Shown: positions 19,771-28,055 of the stretch, in pieces
Layout of the letters: every line of letters begins with the position of its first letter
How positions within the stretch are numbered: position 1 is the stretch's first letter
Assembly: GCF_004332295.1 (NCBI RefSeq)
Contig: NZ_RXLP01000027.1
Location: 62,001-126,000, forward strand
Origin: Alloscardovia theropitheci
GTDB taxonomy: Bacteria > Actinomycetota > Actinomycetes > Actinomycetales > Bifidobacteriaceae
DNA: 64,000 bases
Direction: 5' to 3'
Program-made: the position numbers and the translations under genes
The notes under the pieces: generated by a model
The model's input: only the letters and a program-made list of their open reading frames with translations
The model's database searches: none
What the model was told of the DNA's origin: nothing

Positions 19771-20946
19771 CTACGATTCATAATCTGCATTTATATGCAC
19801 ATAATCGAGCGTAAGATCATCTGTCCAGACGACAGCTTCCTCATGAGAATCTGTGCATAAATTGATATCGATAAATACTTCTCGTTCTGTCATTGAAACA
19901 AGACTTCGACTCTGTCCAGGTTTTCCACCCTCGCAGACTCTTACTCCGTTAATATCAACGACAACATTATCTGGATCGAACTGAGCAACGCTTTCAGGAA
20001 CAGTTCCCAAAGATGAGACTACACGCCCCCAATTCGGATCATTGCCATATATTGCACATTTAAGTAGATTAGATGAAGCTACAGCACGTGCACAAGCCAA
20101 TGCTCCTTCATAGCTTTGTGCACCGCTTACCTTAATTCGAATATCATGGGAAGATCCTTCGCCATCACCAATTATTTGTCGCGCGAGCTGTGAGCAGGCT
20201 TTGGCAATGAGCTCTTCGAATTCATCTTTGCGAGCCTCAACACCACTGGCGCCAGACGCTAGCAAAACGACTGTATCGTTTGTAGACATACATCCATCTA
20301 CATCAATGCAATCAAAACTCTTTGCTGTTGCTTTCTGCAATGCTTCCTGAGCGGTTTCCTGATCCACTACAGCATCAGTAGTGATAACACTAATCATTGT
20401 TGCAAGCTGAGGAGCAATCATACCCGAGCCTTTAACCATGCCCCCGACTCGATATCCACTGGGTACATTCAGAGTAACCATTTTAGGTTTAGTATCGGTT
20501 GTCATTATTGCTTCAGCAGCGTTTTTCCCAGATACCTCGTCATTATTTAACTGCTTAGCCGCAGACTCTACACCTGCGAATACCGCATCAAGTGGGAGAA
20601 GTTCACCGATAAGACCTGTTGATGCCACAAGAATCTTATCCGGTTGAATACCCAACTTTTCACCAGCAAACTGAGCGGTTGCTTTGACTTGTTCGAATCC
20701 AGCCACTCCTGTACATGCATTAGCACCACCGGAATTGATGACCATAGCGCGAGCACCACCATCGGCAATTATTTGGCGCGAATACTTCACAGGAGCTGCC
20801 GCAAACCTATTCGTTGTAAAAACGCCTGCTGCTACAAAGATAGGACCATTATTTACGACGACGGCCACATCTTTCTTTCCTTCTACCGAGGAAATTCCTC
20901 CGCGCACACCTGCCGTGCTAAACCCTTTTGCATAGACTACGCTCAT
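19771..20946 (-). CDS. argJ: Bifunctional glutamate N-acetyltransferase / amino-acid acetyltransferase
   Basis: Moves acetyl from N-acetylornithine to glutamate, recycling the acetyl group. 391 residues. KGSGMIAPQLATMISVITTDA is the self-cleavage site; the Thr of LATM becomes the N-terminal nucleophile of the beta chain. Start overlaps the argC stop (ATGA at 20943-20946). Presence of argJ means N-acetylglutamate need not be made by a separate synthase except to top up. Confidence 0.96.
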   Translation of the reverse strand: MSVVYAKGFSTAGVRGGISSVEGKKDVAVVVNNGPIFVAAGVFTTNRFAAAPVKYSRQIIADGGARAMVINSGGANACTGVAGFEQVKATAQFAGEKLGIQPDKILVASTGLIGELLPLDAVFAGVESAAKQLNNDEVSGKNAAEAIMTTDTKPKMVTLNVPSGYRVGGMVKGSGMIAPQLATMISVITTDAVVDQETAQEALQKATAKSFDCIDVDGCMSTNDTVVLLASGASGVEARKDEFEELIAKACSQLARQIIGDGEGSSHDIRIKVSGAQSYEGALACARAVASSNLLKCAIYGNDPNWGRVVSSLGTVPESVAQFDPDNVVVDINGVRVCEGGKPGQSRSLVSMTEREVFIDINLCTDSHEEAVVWTDDLTLDYVHINADYES

Positions 20947-22079
20947 GGCGCCACTCCTATCGTTGTTAATCCTGCATCTTCTGGCAATCCCAGAGCAATA
21001 TTGAGGGACTGAATCGCTTGCCCAGCAGTACCGCGGTTAAGGTTATCGATTGCACTAAATGCATACATTAAATTTGCTTTTCTATCAATCGAAATTTGAA
21101 TATGCGCACTATTAGACCCGATTACACTCGAAACCTGAGGTAGCACAGATTCAGGAAGCATGTGAATGAATTTTTCCGTTGCATACACATCGTCATACAC
21201 CTGTCGAATATCATCATCACTCATGTCTTGTGCCTGCTTAGACAACGGAGCACATACAGTCGCCATAATTCCTCGCGACATCGGTACCAAAACAGGTGTA
21301 AAGCCAAGTGAAAACTGATGCGCGTCCACTGCTCCAAGCCCTGCAGCATGAGCAAAATTTTGCTTAATTTCTGGAATATGACGATGCTTTCCACCTACCG
21401 AGTACGCGACAGCATTACCCAAAGCCTGAGCTGCAAGCAAATTGGCTTGCCCCAATTTTCTTCCCGCACCTGAATATCCGACAACTAAATTAGCGATAAT
21501 ATCCGACGTCACTAACCCAGCGGTAATTGCAGGTTGGAAAGCAAGGGTAACAGCCGTGACGTTGCACCCCGGCCCAGCAATGCGAGAAGCTCCTTTGAGA
21601 TTGCCCCTCTGCTTTGGAATTCCCACACAATCCCTAATAGAATACTGTGCATCTACATCATTAGAATTCTCACCCATAATGAGCTCAGGCATTCCATAAG
21701 CCCACGATTCGTAGTACTCACCGCCATAAAATTCATCCCAATCTAATGGATTTTCCAAACGATGATCAGCACCTAAATCGATAACTACACGTACATCGTG
21801 TAGTTGCGATGCCAATTTACCTGATGCACCATGCGGTAAAGCTAAAATTACAATATCGTGTCCGCTGAGTACCGATGCGCTCGTCTCTTCAACACGAAGT
21901 CCTGCTATAGAAGGAATATGAGGCGCGTACTCTTGCATGCTACACCCAACAGATGAGTGACCAGTTACGCATGTAACATCAAAGTTCGGATGTTGTTCCA
22001 TAATTCGCAATGCTTCTTGGCCTGCATATCCTGTTGCACCGGCAATTGCCACCGTATATTTTTGGTCACACTTATGCAT
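20943..22079 (-). CDS. argC: N-acetyl-gamma-glutamyl-phosphate reductase
   Basis: NADPH-dependent reduction of acetylglutamyl phosphate to the semialdehyde. 378 residues. AGATGYAGQEALRI binds NADP near the N-terminus, and GPGCNVTAVTLAFQPAI contains the catalytic cysteine. First gene of the arg cluster; GAGGT lies 6 bases before ATG 22079. Two ARG boxes upstream predict repression by ArgR with arginine. Confidence 0.96.
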   Translation of the reverse strand: MHKCDQKYTVAIAGATGYAGQEALRIMEQHPNFDVTCVTGHSSVGCSMQEYAPHIPSIAGLRVEETSASVLSGHDIVILALPHGASGKLASQLHDVRVVIDLGADHRLENPLDWDEFYGGEYYESWAYGMPELIMGENSNDVDAQYSIRDCVGIPKQRGNLKGASRIAGPGCNVTAVTLAFQPAITAGLVTSDIIANLVVGYSGAGRKLGQANLLAAQALGNAVAYSVGGKHRHIPEIKQNFAHAAGLGAVDAHQFSLGFTPVLVPMSRGIMATVCAPLSKQAQDMSDDDIRQVYDDVYATEKFIHMLPESVLPQVSSVIGSNSAHIQISIDRKANLMYAFSAIDNLNRGTAGQAIQSLNIALGLPEDAGLTTIGVAP

Positions 22080-22102
22080 AACTACACCTCTTTATTCAAT
22101 GG

Positions 22103-22120
22103 TATGAATAATTATGCATT
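22103..22120. promoter_or_regulatory. ARG box (ArgR operator) at the argC promoter
   Basis: TATGAATAATTATGCATT matches the general ARG box wnTGAATwwwwATTCAnw with one mismatch (G for T). It lies 24 bases before the argC start and covers a likely minus-strand -10 (CATAAT), so bound ArgR would block RNA polymerase. Confidence 0.75.
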
Positions 22121-22301
22121 CATTGATAGACATTAACCTGAGTCAGCACGTCACCATATCACATTATGGAATTCTGCGAGAAAATCGGACGCTTCACGAT
22201 CTACCATTAACGAAACATTTGTATTTACCCGCTACGCGCTGTGCATTATCAATATCTTATAGAAAATTATTTACACAGATTATCCCGTTCAAATATACAC
22301 A

Positions 22302-22334
22302 AATGCCGGCACGCACACACATGCATACCGGCAT
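22302..22334 (-). terminator. Hairpin after the DUF4190-like gene
   Basis: ATGCCGG at 22302-22308 pairs with CCGGCAT at 22328-22334. On the minus strand it follows the gene ending at 22369 and is trailed by a T-rich stretch; it would separate that gene from argC. Confidence 0.5.
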
Positions 22335-22337
22335 ATT

Positions 22338-22355
22338 AATGAATTATTATGCAAA
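22338..22355. promoter_or_regulatory. Second ARG box, far upstream of argC
   Basis: AATGAATTATTATGCAAA fits the ARG box with the same single mismatch as the first box, 235 bases away, between the stop of the neighbouring gene and its terminator hairpin. Two distant boxes could support looping by the ArgR hexamer. Confidence 0.55.
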
Positions 22356-22368
22356 TTAATTTTATTAG

Positions 22369-23052
22369 TTAGTTCATATTATTAAGCTGTGCTTGACTCC
22401 AATTAATCAGCATTTGGAGGAATTCTGTCTCGCTTGTTCCTGTAATAATCAGATACGCAAAAATTCCAATCTGGATGACGCACAAGACGATAGCAATAAT
22501 CGCCAATGCTCTTCCCTTCATATGGAATTTCTTCGTACGACCCAACGAGACAATCCCAAAGAACAGCGCAACTACAGTAGTTTGCGTGAATAAAGCACAA
22601 ATGATTGCCACAATTGCATAAAAGTCCCAATGCCCATAAAGAGGGTTCTTTTGAGGATCATCCGGGTCAAACTCGCGAATCTCGACTGGTTTCCCACTCA
22701 GGTCGTAGAGCTGAGGTATGCGTTCTCTCTCTTCAGAAGGAGTTTTCTCACCGTCTTGACGTTGTAATGCGCTAGGCGCTGTCATAAGACGTGGTTTACG
22801 CTCATCAGACTTAATAGGCTTCTCTGGTTTGCCATAAACGTACGGATCCCAATCAGGAAACTCTGAGCGCATTCGTCCGTATGCTCGACCATTTTCTGAC
22901 GCAGAATTTACATGTTCTTCGTTAGTCTCAACCGTGCTAGCATCTGCATTATTTCGCGTTTCCTCGGAGTTTTCGCTCTCATTTATGCTCGGCGTAGACC
23001 CCTCATGCTCTTCATGTGCCTGATTTAAGAACTCTTTGTTTTCGTCAGTCAT
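22369..23052 (-). CDS. DUF4190-like membrane protein with disordered N-terminus
   Basis: 227 residues. The first 140 are acidic, polar and disordered. Then come two to three membrane segments (DFYAIVAIICALFTQTTVVALFFGIVSLG and ALAIIAIVLCVIQIGIFAYLII) separated by GRTKKFHMKGRALA, the layout of DUF4190 domains (small membrane domain with a Gly/Lys-rich loop). Function of the family is not known. It lies between pheT and argC and has its own hairpin downstream. Confidence 0.75.
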   Translation of the reverse strand: MTDENKEFLNQAHEEHEGSTPSINESENSEETRNNADASTVETNEEHVNSASENGRAYGRMRSEFPDWDPYVYGKPEKPIKSDERKPRLMTAPSALQRQDGEKTPSEERERIPQLYDLSGKPVEIREFDPDDPQKNPLYGHWDFYAIVAIICALFTQTTVVALFFGIVSLGRTKKFHMKGRALAIIAIVLCVIQIGIFAYLIITGTSETEFLQMLINWSQAQLNNMN

Positions 23053-23193
23053 ATAAATCCTATCGTCTTCCGGTTATTCGTCAATATCAGTCTCAACGAA
23101 TATCCTTCTCAACAAAACTCTATACTTCAACGTTATCGTTTGCAGTATATTTCGCGTTCAGCATTCACATCGTGTGGAATCTTATCGCTTTGA

Positions 23194-23236
23194 AGCCTAA
23201 GGATACATCGTACGAATGCGTAAGTATCCTTAGGCT
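23194..23236 (-). terminator. Hairpin after pheT
   Basis: Thirteen perfect pairs (AGCCTAAGGATAC with GTATCCTTAGGCT) located 34 bases past the pheT stop on the minus strand. No good T run follows, so termination may need another factor. Confidence 0.55.
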
Positions 23237-23269
23237 AGCTTGCGTGTCGGCAAAACGCCAATGATTTAG

Positions 23270-25867
23270 TTACGCGCGAAGTACTGCTCCCACTGCTTCG
23301 GCAGCAGCAATAATATTCGCACGAACGCTATCCGTATCTTCAGCGGTCAACGTACGATCAGGTGCACGGAAAGTAACTGCATATGCAAGCGATTTCTTTC
23401 CTATTCCAACTCCTGGCCCTACGAAGACATCGAAGAGATCAATTGACTCTACTAATTCACCTGCTGCTTCGCGAATTACTGTCCCCATACGATCAGAGGT
23501 CATATCTAGTGGAACGATGAACGCAAAGTCCTGATGGACAGGTGGATACGTTGATACAGGCTTTGCCTGCAATGGCTGATACTTCACAGCATCGAAAATT
23601 GCATCTAAATCGAGCTCGAACGCAGAAGTATGAGCTGGCATACCAAGAGTTTCGAGAACGCGAGGATGGAATTCACCTACTTTTCCTACTGTCTTATCGC
23701 CAACCATGACATAAGCGAAACGACCTGGATGCCAAGTTTGTGGAACATCTTCTCCATACACTTGACGTAATGTAAAATCAGCTGCGAGACGTTGAGAAAT
23801 TCGCATTACTGCTTCTACTGCGTCTGTCCAATCAGCTGTGCGCTTCTCTCCCATCCATCCTGTTTCTTGAACAGTACCCGTGAAAACTGCTGCTACGTGC
23901 AATGGCTGCACAGGCAGTCCAGCATCAAGAGCCTCAAGCTGTTCGTCGGTTGGTCGTACGCCACCAGGAAGAGCTGGGATAGCAGGAGCCTGAGGATCCC
24001 ATTCGAAGACATGCCCAATCTCATATGAACTTGCTTGCGGATTATCTCGGCGTATATTGCGCTGAACTGTACGCATCAATGTCAACAAAATCTCACGACG
24101 CAAGTATGGACGGTCTCCAGCAAGTGGATTTTCCAATTCGACACTAATAGGTTTCAACTCATCAGCATCGTATGCGAAGTCCTTAAAATCAACTTCACCG
24201 ACAAATGGATAACTAATTGTTTCAGTTAATCCATATTCCGCTAAAGTATCAGCTACCTGACGTCGACGCAATTGCGAATCGGTTAATCCAGATTGAGCGG
24301 ATGCTGGCACAGATGGGACAGTAATCGCAATCTTATCGTAGCCAACTAAACGAGCTACTTCTTCAACTAAGTCGCATGGTTCAGTTAAATCTGGTCGCCA
24401 TGTAGGAGGTATAACCTGCAGAATACCCGTTTCAACAGATGAGACTTCGCACCCTACGTCAGTTAGAATGCGTTCAATATCTTCATCTGATGTAGGTAGA
24501 CCTGTCAAACGAGCGACTTCTGACGTAGCGAAACGAATAGCAGATGGCTCAGATGTAGCATTGATATCCGTAGGATTATCACCTGCTACACCGCCACTAA
24601 TAGATGTGAGAAGCTCAACTGCTTCATAAGCGGCTGCTGCCTGGAGTCGCGTATCCACACCACGCTCAAAGCGTCGGCTCGCCTCAGATGGAATCTTATG
24701 GCGACGAGCAGAACGAGCAATGGAAATTGGATCGAAATGAGCTGATTCGATTAAGACATTGGTAGTTTCTTCGGTGACTTCTCCATAGAGACCACCCATC
24801 ACACCTGCAATGCCAAGGATACGAGAACCTTTATTGCCGTTTGGAGAGTCAGTAATAAGCAAATCTTCCGATACAAGATCGTGCTCCTTACCATCCAAAG
24901 TAGTAAGTTTTTCTCCATCAACAGCTCGACGAACTACAATTGGCTGCTCAATTTTATCTAAATCATACGCGTGCAAAGGCTGGCCCAAATCAAGCATGAC
25001 GTAATTCGTTACATCAACTGCAGCAGATATTGGACGCATACCGGAGCGAAGAAGACGCTGACGGATAGTCGCAGACGACGAAGCTTTCGCATTAATGCCA
25101 GTTATTGTGCGAGCGTAATACCTGTCACATCCTGCAACACCGTGAATAGGATTATTATCTTCGATAATAACCTCTACAGCACCATTTTCTTGTGCATTCA
25201 ATACTTCAGCTTTACGTGCATACTCGAGAGCCTTATCGGTAAACTGGGCGCCCGTGGAGTGATGGAACTCACGTGCCACGCCACGATAAGAGAACGCATA
25301 ACCACGATCTGGCGTGATGTTAATCTCCAACGTTGGTTCATTAAGTCCCAAAATATCCATAGCATCCTGGCCAGGCTCAAGAGCATCATATTGCTCTTGA
25401 GTAAGGCCATAATTGCTGAACAATATAATGCCGTTATGGTCAGAGCCGAGACCTAATTCACGCTCAGATGCACACATACCATCCGAGATGTGACCATAAG
25501 TCTTACGTGGCTCAATCTTGAAATCACCAGGCAATACAGCACCTGGAAGAGTTACTACAACTTTCTCTCCAGCTTTAATGTTTGGTGCTCCGCAGACAAT
25601 GCCGCGAGGAACTTTATTGCCATTCTCATCCAAAACGTTATGCTCGCCTACATCAACATGGCACCAATTAATAATCTTGCCATTCTTCTGTGGCTCAGGA
25701 GTTAAATCAACAACATATCCGACAACAATCGGTCCTGTTACCTGTGAAGTATGAATTTCTTCTTCTTCCAAACCAACCTTGACAAGATCAGCTGCAAGCT
25801 GTTCATATGTTTCACTTTGTGGCACAGCGACATGATCGCGAAGCCAATTCATATCAATAAGTGGCAT
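23270..25867 (-). CDS. pheT: Phenylalanyl-tRNA synthetase beta subunit
   Basis: Large subunit of the alpha2-beta2 enzyme charging tRNA-Phe. 865 residues, the usual size. N-terminal tRNA-binding (EMAP-like) domain at about 40-150, B3/B4 editing domain in the first half (RRHKIPSEASRRFERGVD), B5 domain near 430-510, class II-like core, and C-terminal anticodon-binding FDX-ACB domain (about 770-865, STYPPVHQDFAFIVP). Follows pheS after 48 bases. Confidence 0.97.
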   Translation of the reverse strand: MPLIDMNWLRDHVAVPQSETYEQLAADLVKVGLEEEEIHTSQVTGPIVVGYVVDLTPEPQKNGKIINWCHVDVGEHNVLDENGNKVPRGIVCGAPNIKAGEKVVVTLPGAVLPGDFKIEPRKTYGHISDGMCASERELGLGSDHNGIILFSNYGLTQEQYDALEPGQDAMDILGLNEPTLEINITPDRGYAFSYRGVAREFHHSTGAQFTDKALEYARKAEVLNAQENGAVEVIIEDNNPIHGVAGCDRYYARTITGINAKASSSATIRQRLLRSGMRPISAAVDVTNYVMLDLGQPLHAYDLDKIEQPIVVRRAVDGEKLTTLDGKEHDLVSEDLLITDSPNGNKGSRILGIAGVMGGLYGEVTEETTNVLIESAHFDPISIARSARRHKIPSEASRRFERGVDTRLQAAAAYEAVELLTSISGGVAGDNPTDINATSEPSAIRFATSEVARLTGLPTSDEDIERILTDVGCEVSSVETGILQVIPPTWRPDLTEPCDLVEEVARLVGYDKIAITVPSVPASAQSGLTDSQLRRRQVADTLAEYGLTETISYPFVGEVDFKDFAYDADELKPISVELENPLAGDRPYLRREILLTLMRTVQRNIRRDNPQASSYEIGHVFEWDPQAPAIPALPGGVRPTDEQLEALDAGLPVQPLHVAAVFTGTVQETGWMGEKRTADWTDAVEAVMRISQRLAADFTLRQVYGEDVPQTWHPGRFAYVMVGDKTVGKVGEFHPRVLETLGMPAHTSAFELDLDAIFDAVKYQPLQAKPVSTYPPVHQDFAFIVPLDMTSDRMGTVIREAAGELVESIDLFDVFVGPGVGIGKKSLAYAVTFRAPDRTLTAEDTDSVRANIIAAAEAVGAVLRA

Positions 25868-25915
25868 TTGTAAAACTTCCTATTCCGCTCAGTACGCATA
25901 TTAGCTGCGCACTAA

Positions 25916-26983
25916 TTATTCACCCATCGCAAACTGTTGACTAAAACGTACATCGCCTTCAACAAGATCGTGCATATCGTTAATATCATGGCGCAAAAGC
26001 AGGGTTCGTTCCATACCTACACCAAAAGCAAAACCAGAGTAAACATCTGGATCGATACCAGCAGAACGCAAAACATTAGGGTTAACCATTCCACAGCCAC
26101 CCCACTCAATCCAGCCTGGACCGCCCTTCTTATCAGGGAACCACAAATCAAGCTCTGCACTTGGCTCAGTGAATGGGAAATAGCTAGGACGAAGTCGTGT
26201 CTTAGCATCTGGACCGAACATAGCAACTGCAAGCTTATCAAGCACGCCCTTGAGATCTGCCATAGTTAAATTCTTATCCACTGCCAAAGCTTCACACTGA
26301 TGGAATACCGGCGTATGTGTGGCATCTAATTCATCAGTTCTAAACACACGACCTGGGCATGCAATGTACAGTGGCACACCACGTGAGAGTAACGAACGAG
26401 CTTGCACTGGAGATGTATGAGTTCGCATTACCATATTAGAACCGACAAATCCAGCGGAATCTTTTGCTTGATTGCCCTTGATATAGAAAGTATCTTGCAT
26501 TTGACGAGCAGGATGATCCGGACCGAAATTCAAAGCATCAAAATCATGCCACTCAGTTTCAACTTCAGGACCTTCAGCAATTTGCCACCCCATAGACACA
26601 AAGAAGTCCTCTACATCTTCCAGAAGCTTAGGAAGAGGATGACGAGCGCCAATTGGATTGCGCTTTACAGGCTGTGTCATATCGACAGTTTCAGCTGCGA
26701 GCGCCGCCTGCTCAAGAGCATCTTTTATCTTTTCTTCACGGGCAGCAAAAGCACGTCCAAAATCAGCACGCAGTTTGCCGACAACCTTACCCGCTTCCTT
26801 CTTCTTCTCAGCGGCGAGAGCGCCAATGAGTTTGCTGGCGTGAGCCATCGCGGAATCTCCACCTGCATACTGTGTACGCAACGCACGCAACTCTTCAATA
26901 GTAGTAACGGTCTTAAGCTTCTCTATGCCTTCTTGAACAGCTGCTTGTACCGCTTCGGCATCAAACTGATTATTGTCAGTCAC
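25916..26983 (-). CDS. pheS: Phenylalanyl-tRNA synthetase alpha subunit
   Basis: Catalytic subunit of PheRS. 355 residues. N-terminal coiled coil (about 1-100), motif 2 region with THTSPVQAR, and motif 3 GFAFGVGMERTLLLRH. The active-site segment FAFGVGMER has Ala at the position that in some bacteria decides p-chloro-phenylalanine use. Start is a GTG at 26983 with GGAAGG about 9 bases upstream. First gene of the pheST pair; no leader peptide or T-box seen upstream. Confidence 0.97.
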   Translation of the reverse strand: MTDNNQFDAEAVQAAVQEGIEKLKTVTTIEELRALRTQYAGGDSAMAHASKLIGALAAEKKKEAGKVVGKLRADFGRAFAAREEKIKDALEQAALAAETVDMTQPVKRNPIGARHPLPKLLEDVEDFFVSMGWQIAEGPEVETEWHDFDALNFGPDHPARQMQDTFYIKGNQAKDSAGFVGSNMVMRTHTSPVQARSLLSRGVPLYIACPGRVFRTDELDATHTPVFHQCEALAVDKNLTMADLKGVLDKLAVAMFGPDAKTRLRPSYFPFTEPSAELDLWFPDKKGGPGWIEWGGCGMVNPNVLRSAGIDPDVYSGFAFGVGMERTLLLRHDINDMHDLVEGDVRFSQQFAMGE

Positions 26984-27150
26984 TTGGCTTACCTTCCCTT
27001 ATAACAGTCTGTATGCCATTTTTCCTTTTGGCTTAGACTTTATACACATAATGTATTTTGTTTTGCTACATGTGCATGTATGCATTATCGCGTTTTAAAT
27101 ATCTATGCACACTAAGAACTTCTTCATGTGAGTTCGCTATTACTACTCAT

Positions 27151-28038
27151 TTAATGTTCGCGATGAGAACGCATGGCAAAGGCATACAGCATTATTGATG
27201 CACTCATAGCAACATTAAGTGATTCCGCATTCCCATACAGCGGGATTACTGCTGCTCTATCGCATGAATTAACCAGTTGCGAAGTAAGTCCCCTGGCTTC
27301 GTTACCAAAAAGAATGGCGTGAAGCTTTTTATTCTGGGTCTGATTATCTTCCAATGCTTTTTCTAATTCGATAACAGGAGTCTTTTCGGTTCCATATACA
27401 TCTGCTGCAGTAATATAACCGCCGCAGTTGCGCATAGAAGAGAAGAATTCTTCCTCCGTCATAGAAACAATTGGGAGATGAAAGAGCGAACCTGCTGTAG
27501 AGCGCACTACTTTAGGATTAGTAATATCAACGCAGTCTCCTACTAGAATCACAGCCGAGCACCCCGATGCATCTGCAGCACGAATAATTGTGCCTGCGTT
27601 TCCCGGATCTCGAAGTTGCCAGCATGCGGCAATAAGAGCTGAAGCTTCTGGGGAGGTGCTTGCTGAGAGTGCATCAAGGAAACCCCGCGAGCCTTCAGAG
27701 TCTTCATGACTGAGTGCACTCGTATCTACCACAGCTACAATCCCTTGACTATCAGCACTAATAGCTTCAATAACCTCAGAAGTTGCTTGATGTACGTATA
27801 TATCTTTGTCTAAGGCTTCATTAACTAAGTCGACTAGCACTTGAGATTGTGTAAAATCACTGCGAACATATATATCACGTACAGATTCTGATGCGAATAG
27901 CAAAGCTTCGCGAACAGATTGCGGACCTTCTACAAGGAAACGTTTCATTTTCTTGCGCGTTTTACGCTGAGCAAGTTCTGAAACCATGCGTACGCGTGAC
28001 GCTTTAGTATTATCCATAATTTCACGATGCATTGGCAT
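27151..28038 (-). CDS. TrmH/SpoU family RNA 2'-O-methyltransferase
   Basis: 295 residues: an N-terminal substrate-binding domain (RKTRKKMKRFLVEGPQSVREAL) and a SPOUT knot domain with LRDPGNAGTIIRAADASG (motif 1), ILFGNEARGLT (motif 2) and IPLYGNAESLNVAMSASIMLY (motif 3). Such enzymes methylate ribose in 23S rRNA or tRNA. Start at 28038 or at the later ATG 28020; both lie just past the ECF gene. It may be cotranscribed with the upstream ECF genes (18-base gap). Confidence 0.9.
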   Translation of the reverse strand: MPMHREIMDNTKASRVRMVSELAQRKTRKKMKRFLVEGPQSVREALLFASESVRDIYVRSDFTQSQVLVDLVNEALDKDIYVHQATSEVIEAISADSQGIVAVVDTSALSHEDSEGSRGFLDALSASTSPEASALIAACWQLRDPGNAGTIIRAADASGCSAVILVGDCVDITNPKVVRSTAGSLFHLPIVSMTEEEFFSSMRNCGGYITAADVYGTEKTPVIELEKALEDNQTQNKKLHAILFGNEARGLTSQLVNSCDRAAVIPLYGNAESLNVAMSASIMLYAFAMRSHREH

Positions 28039-28055
28039 GGATAATCAGCTACTTT

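Noticed and set aside
24971-25456. 161-residue plus-strand frame opposite pheT
   Set aside because: Shadow of pheT; no recognisable motif.
26402-27004. 200-residue plus-strand frame opposite pheS
   Set aside because: Antisense to a certain core gene, no domain and no ribosome site.
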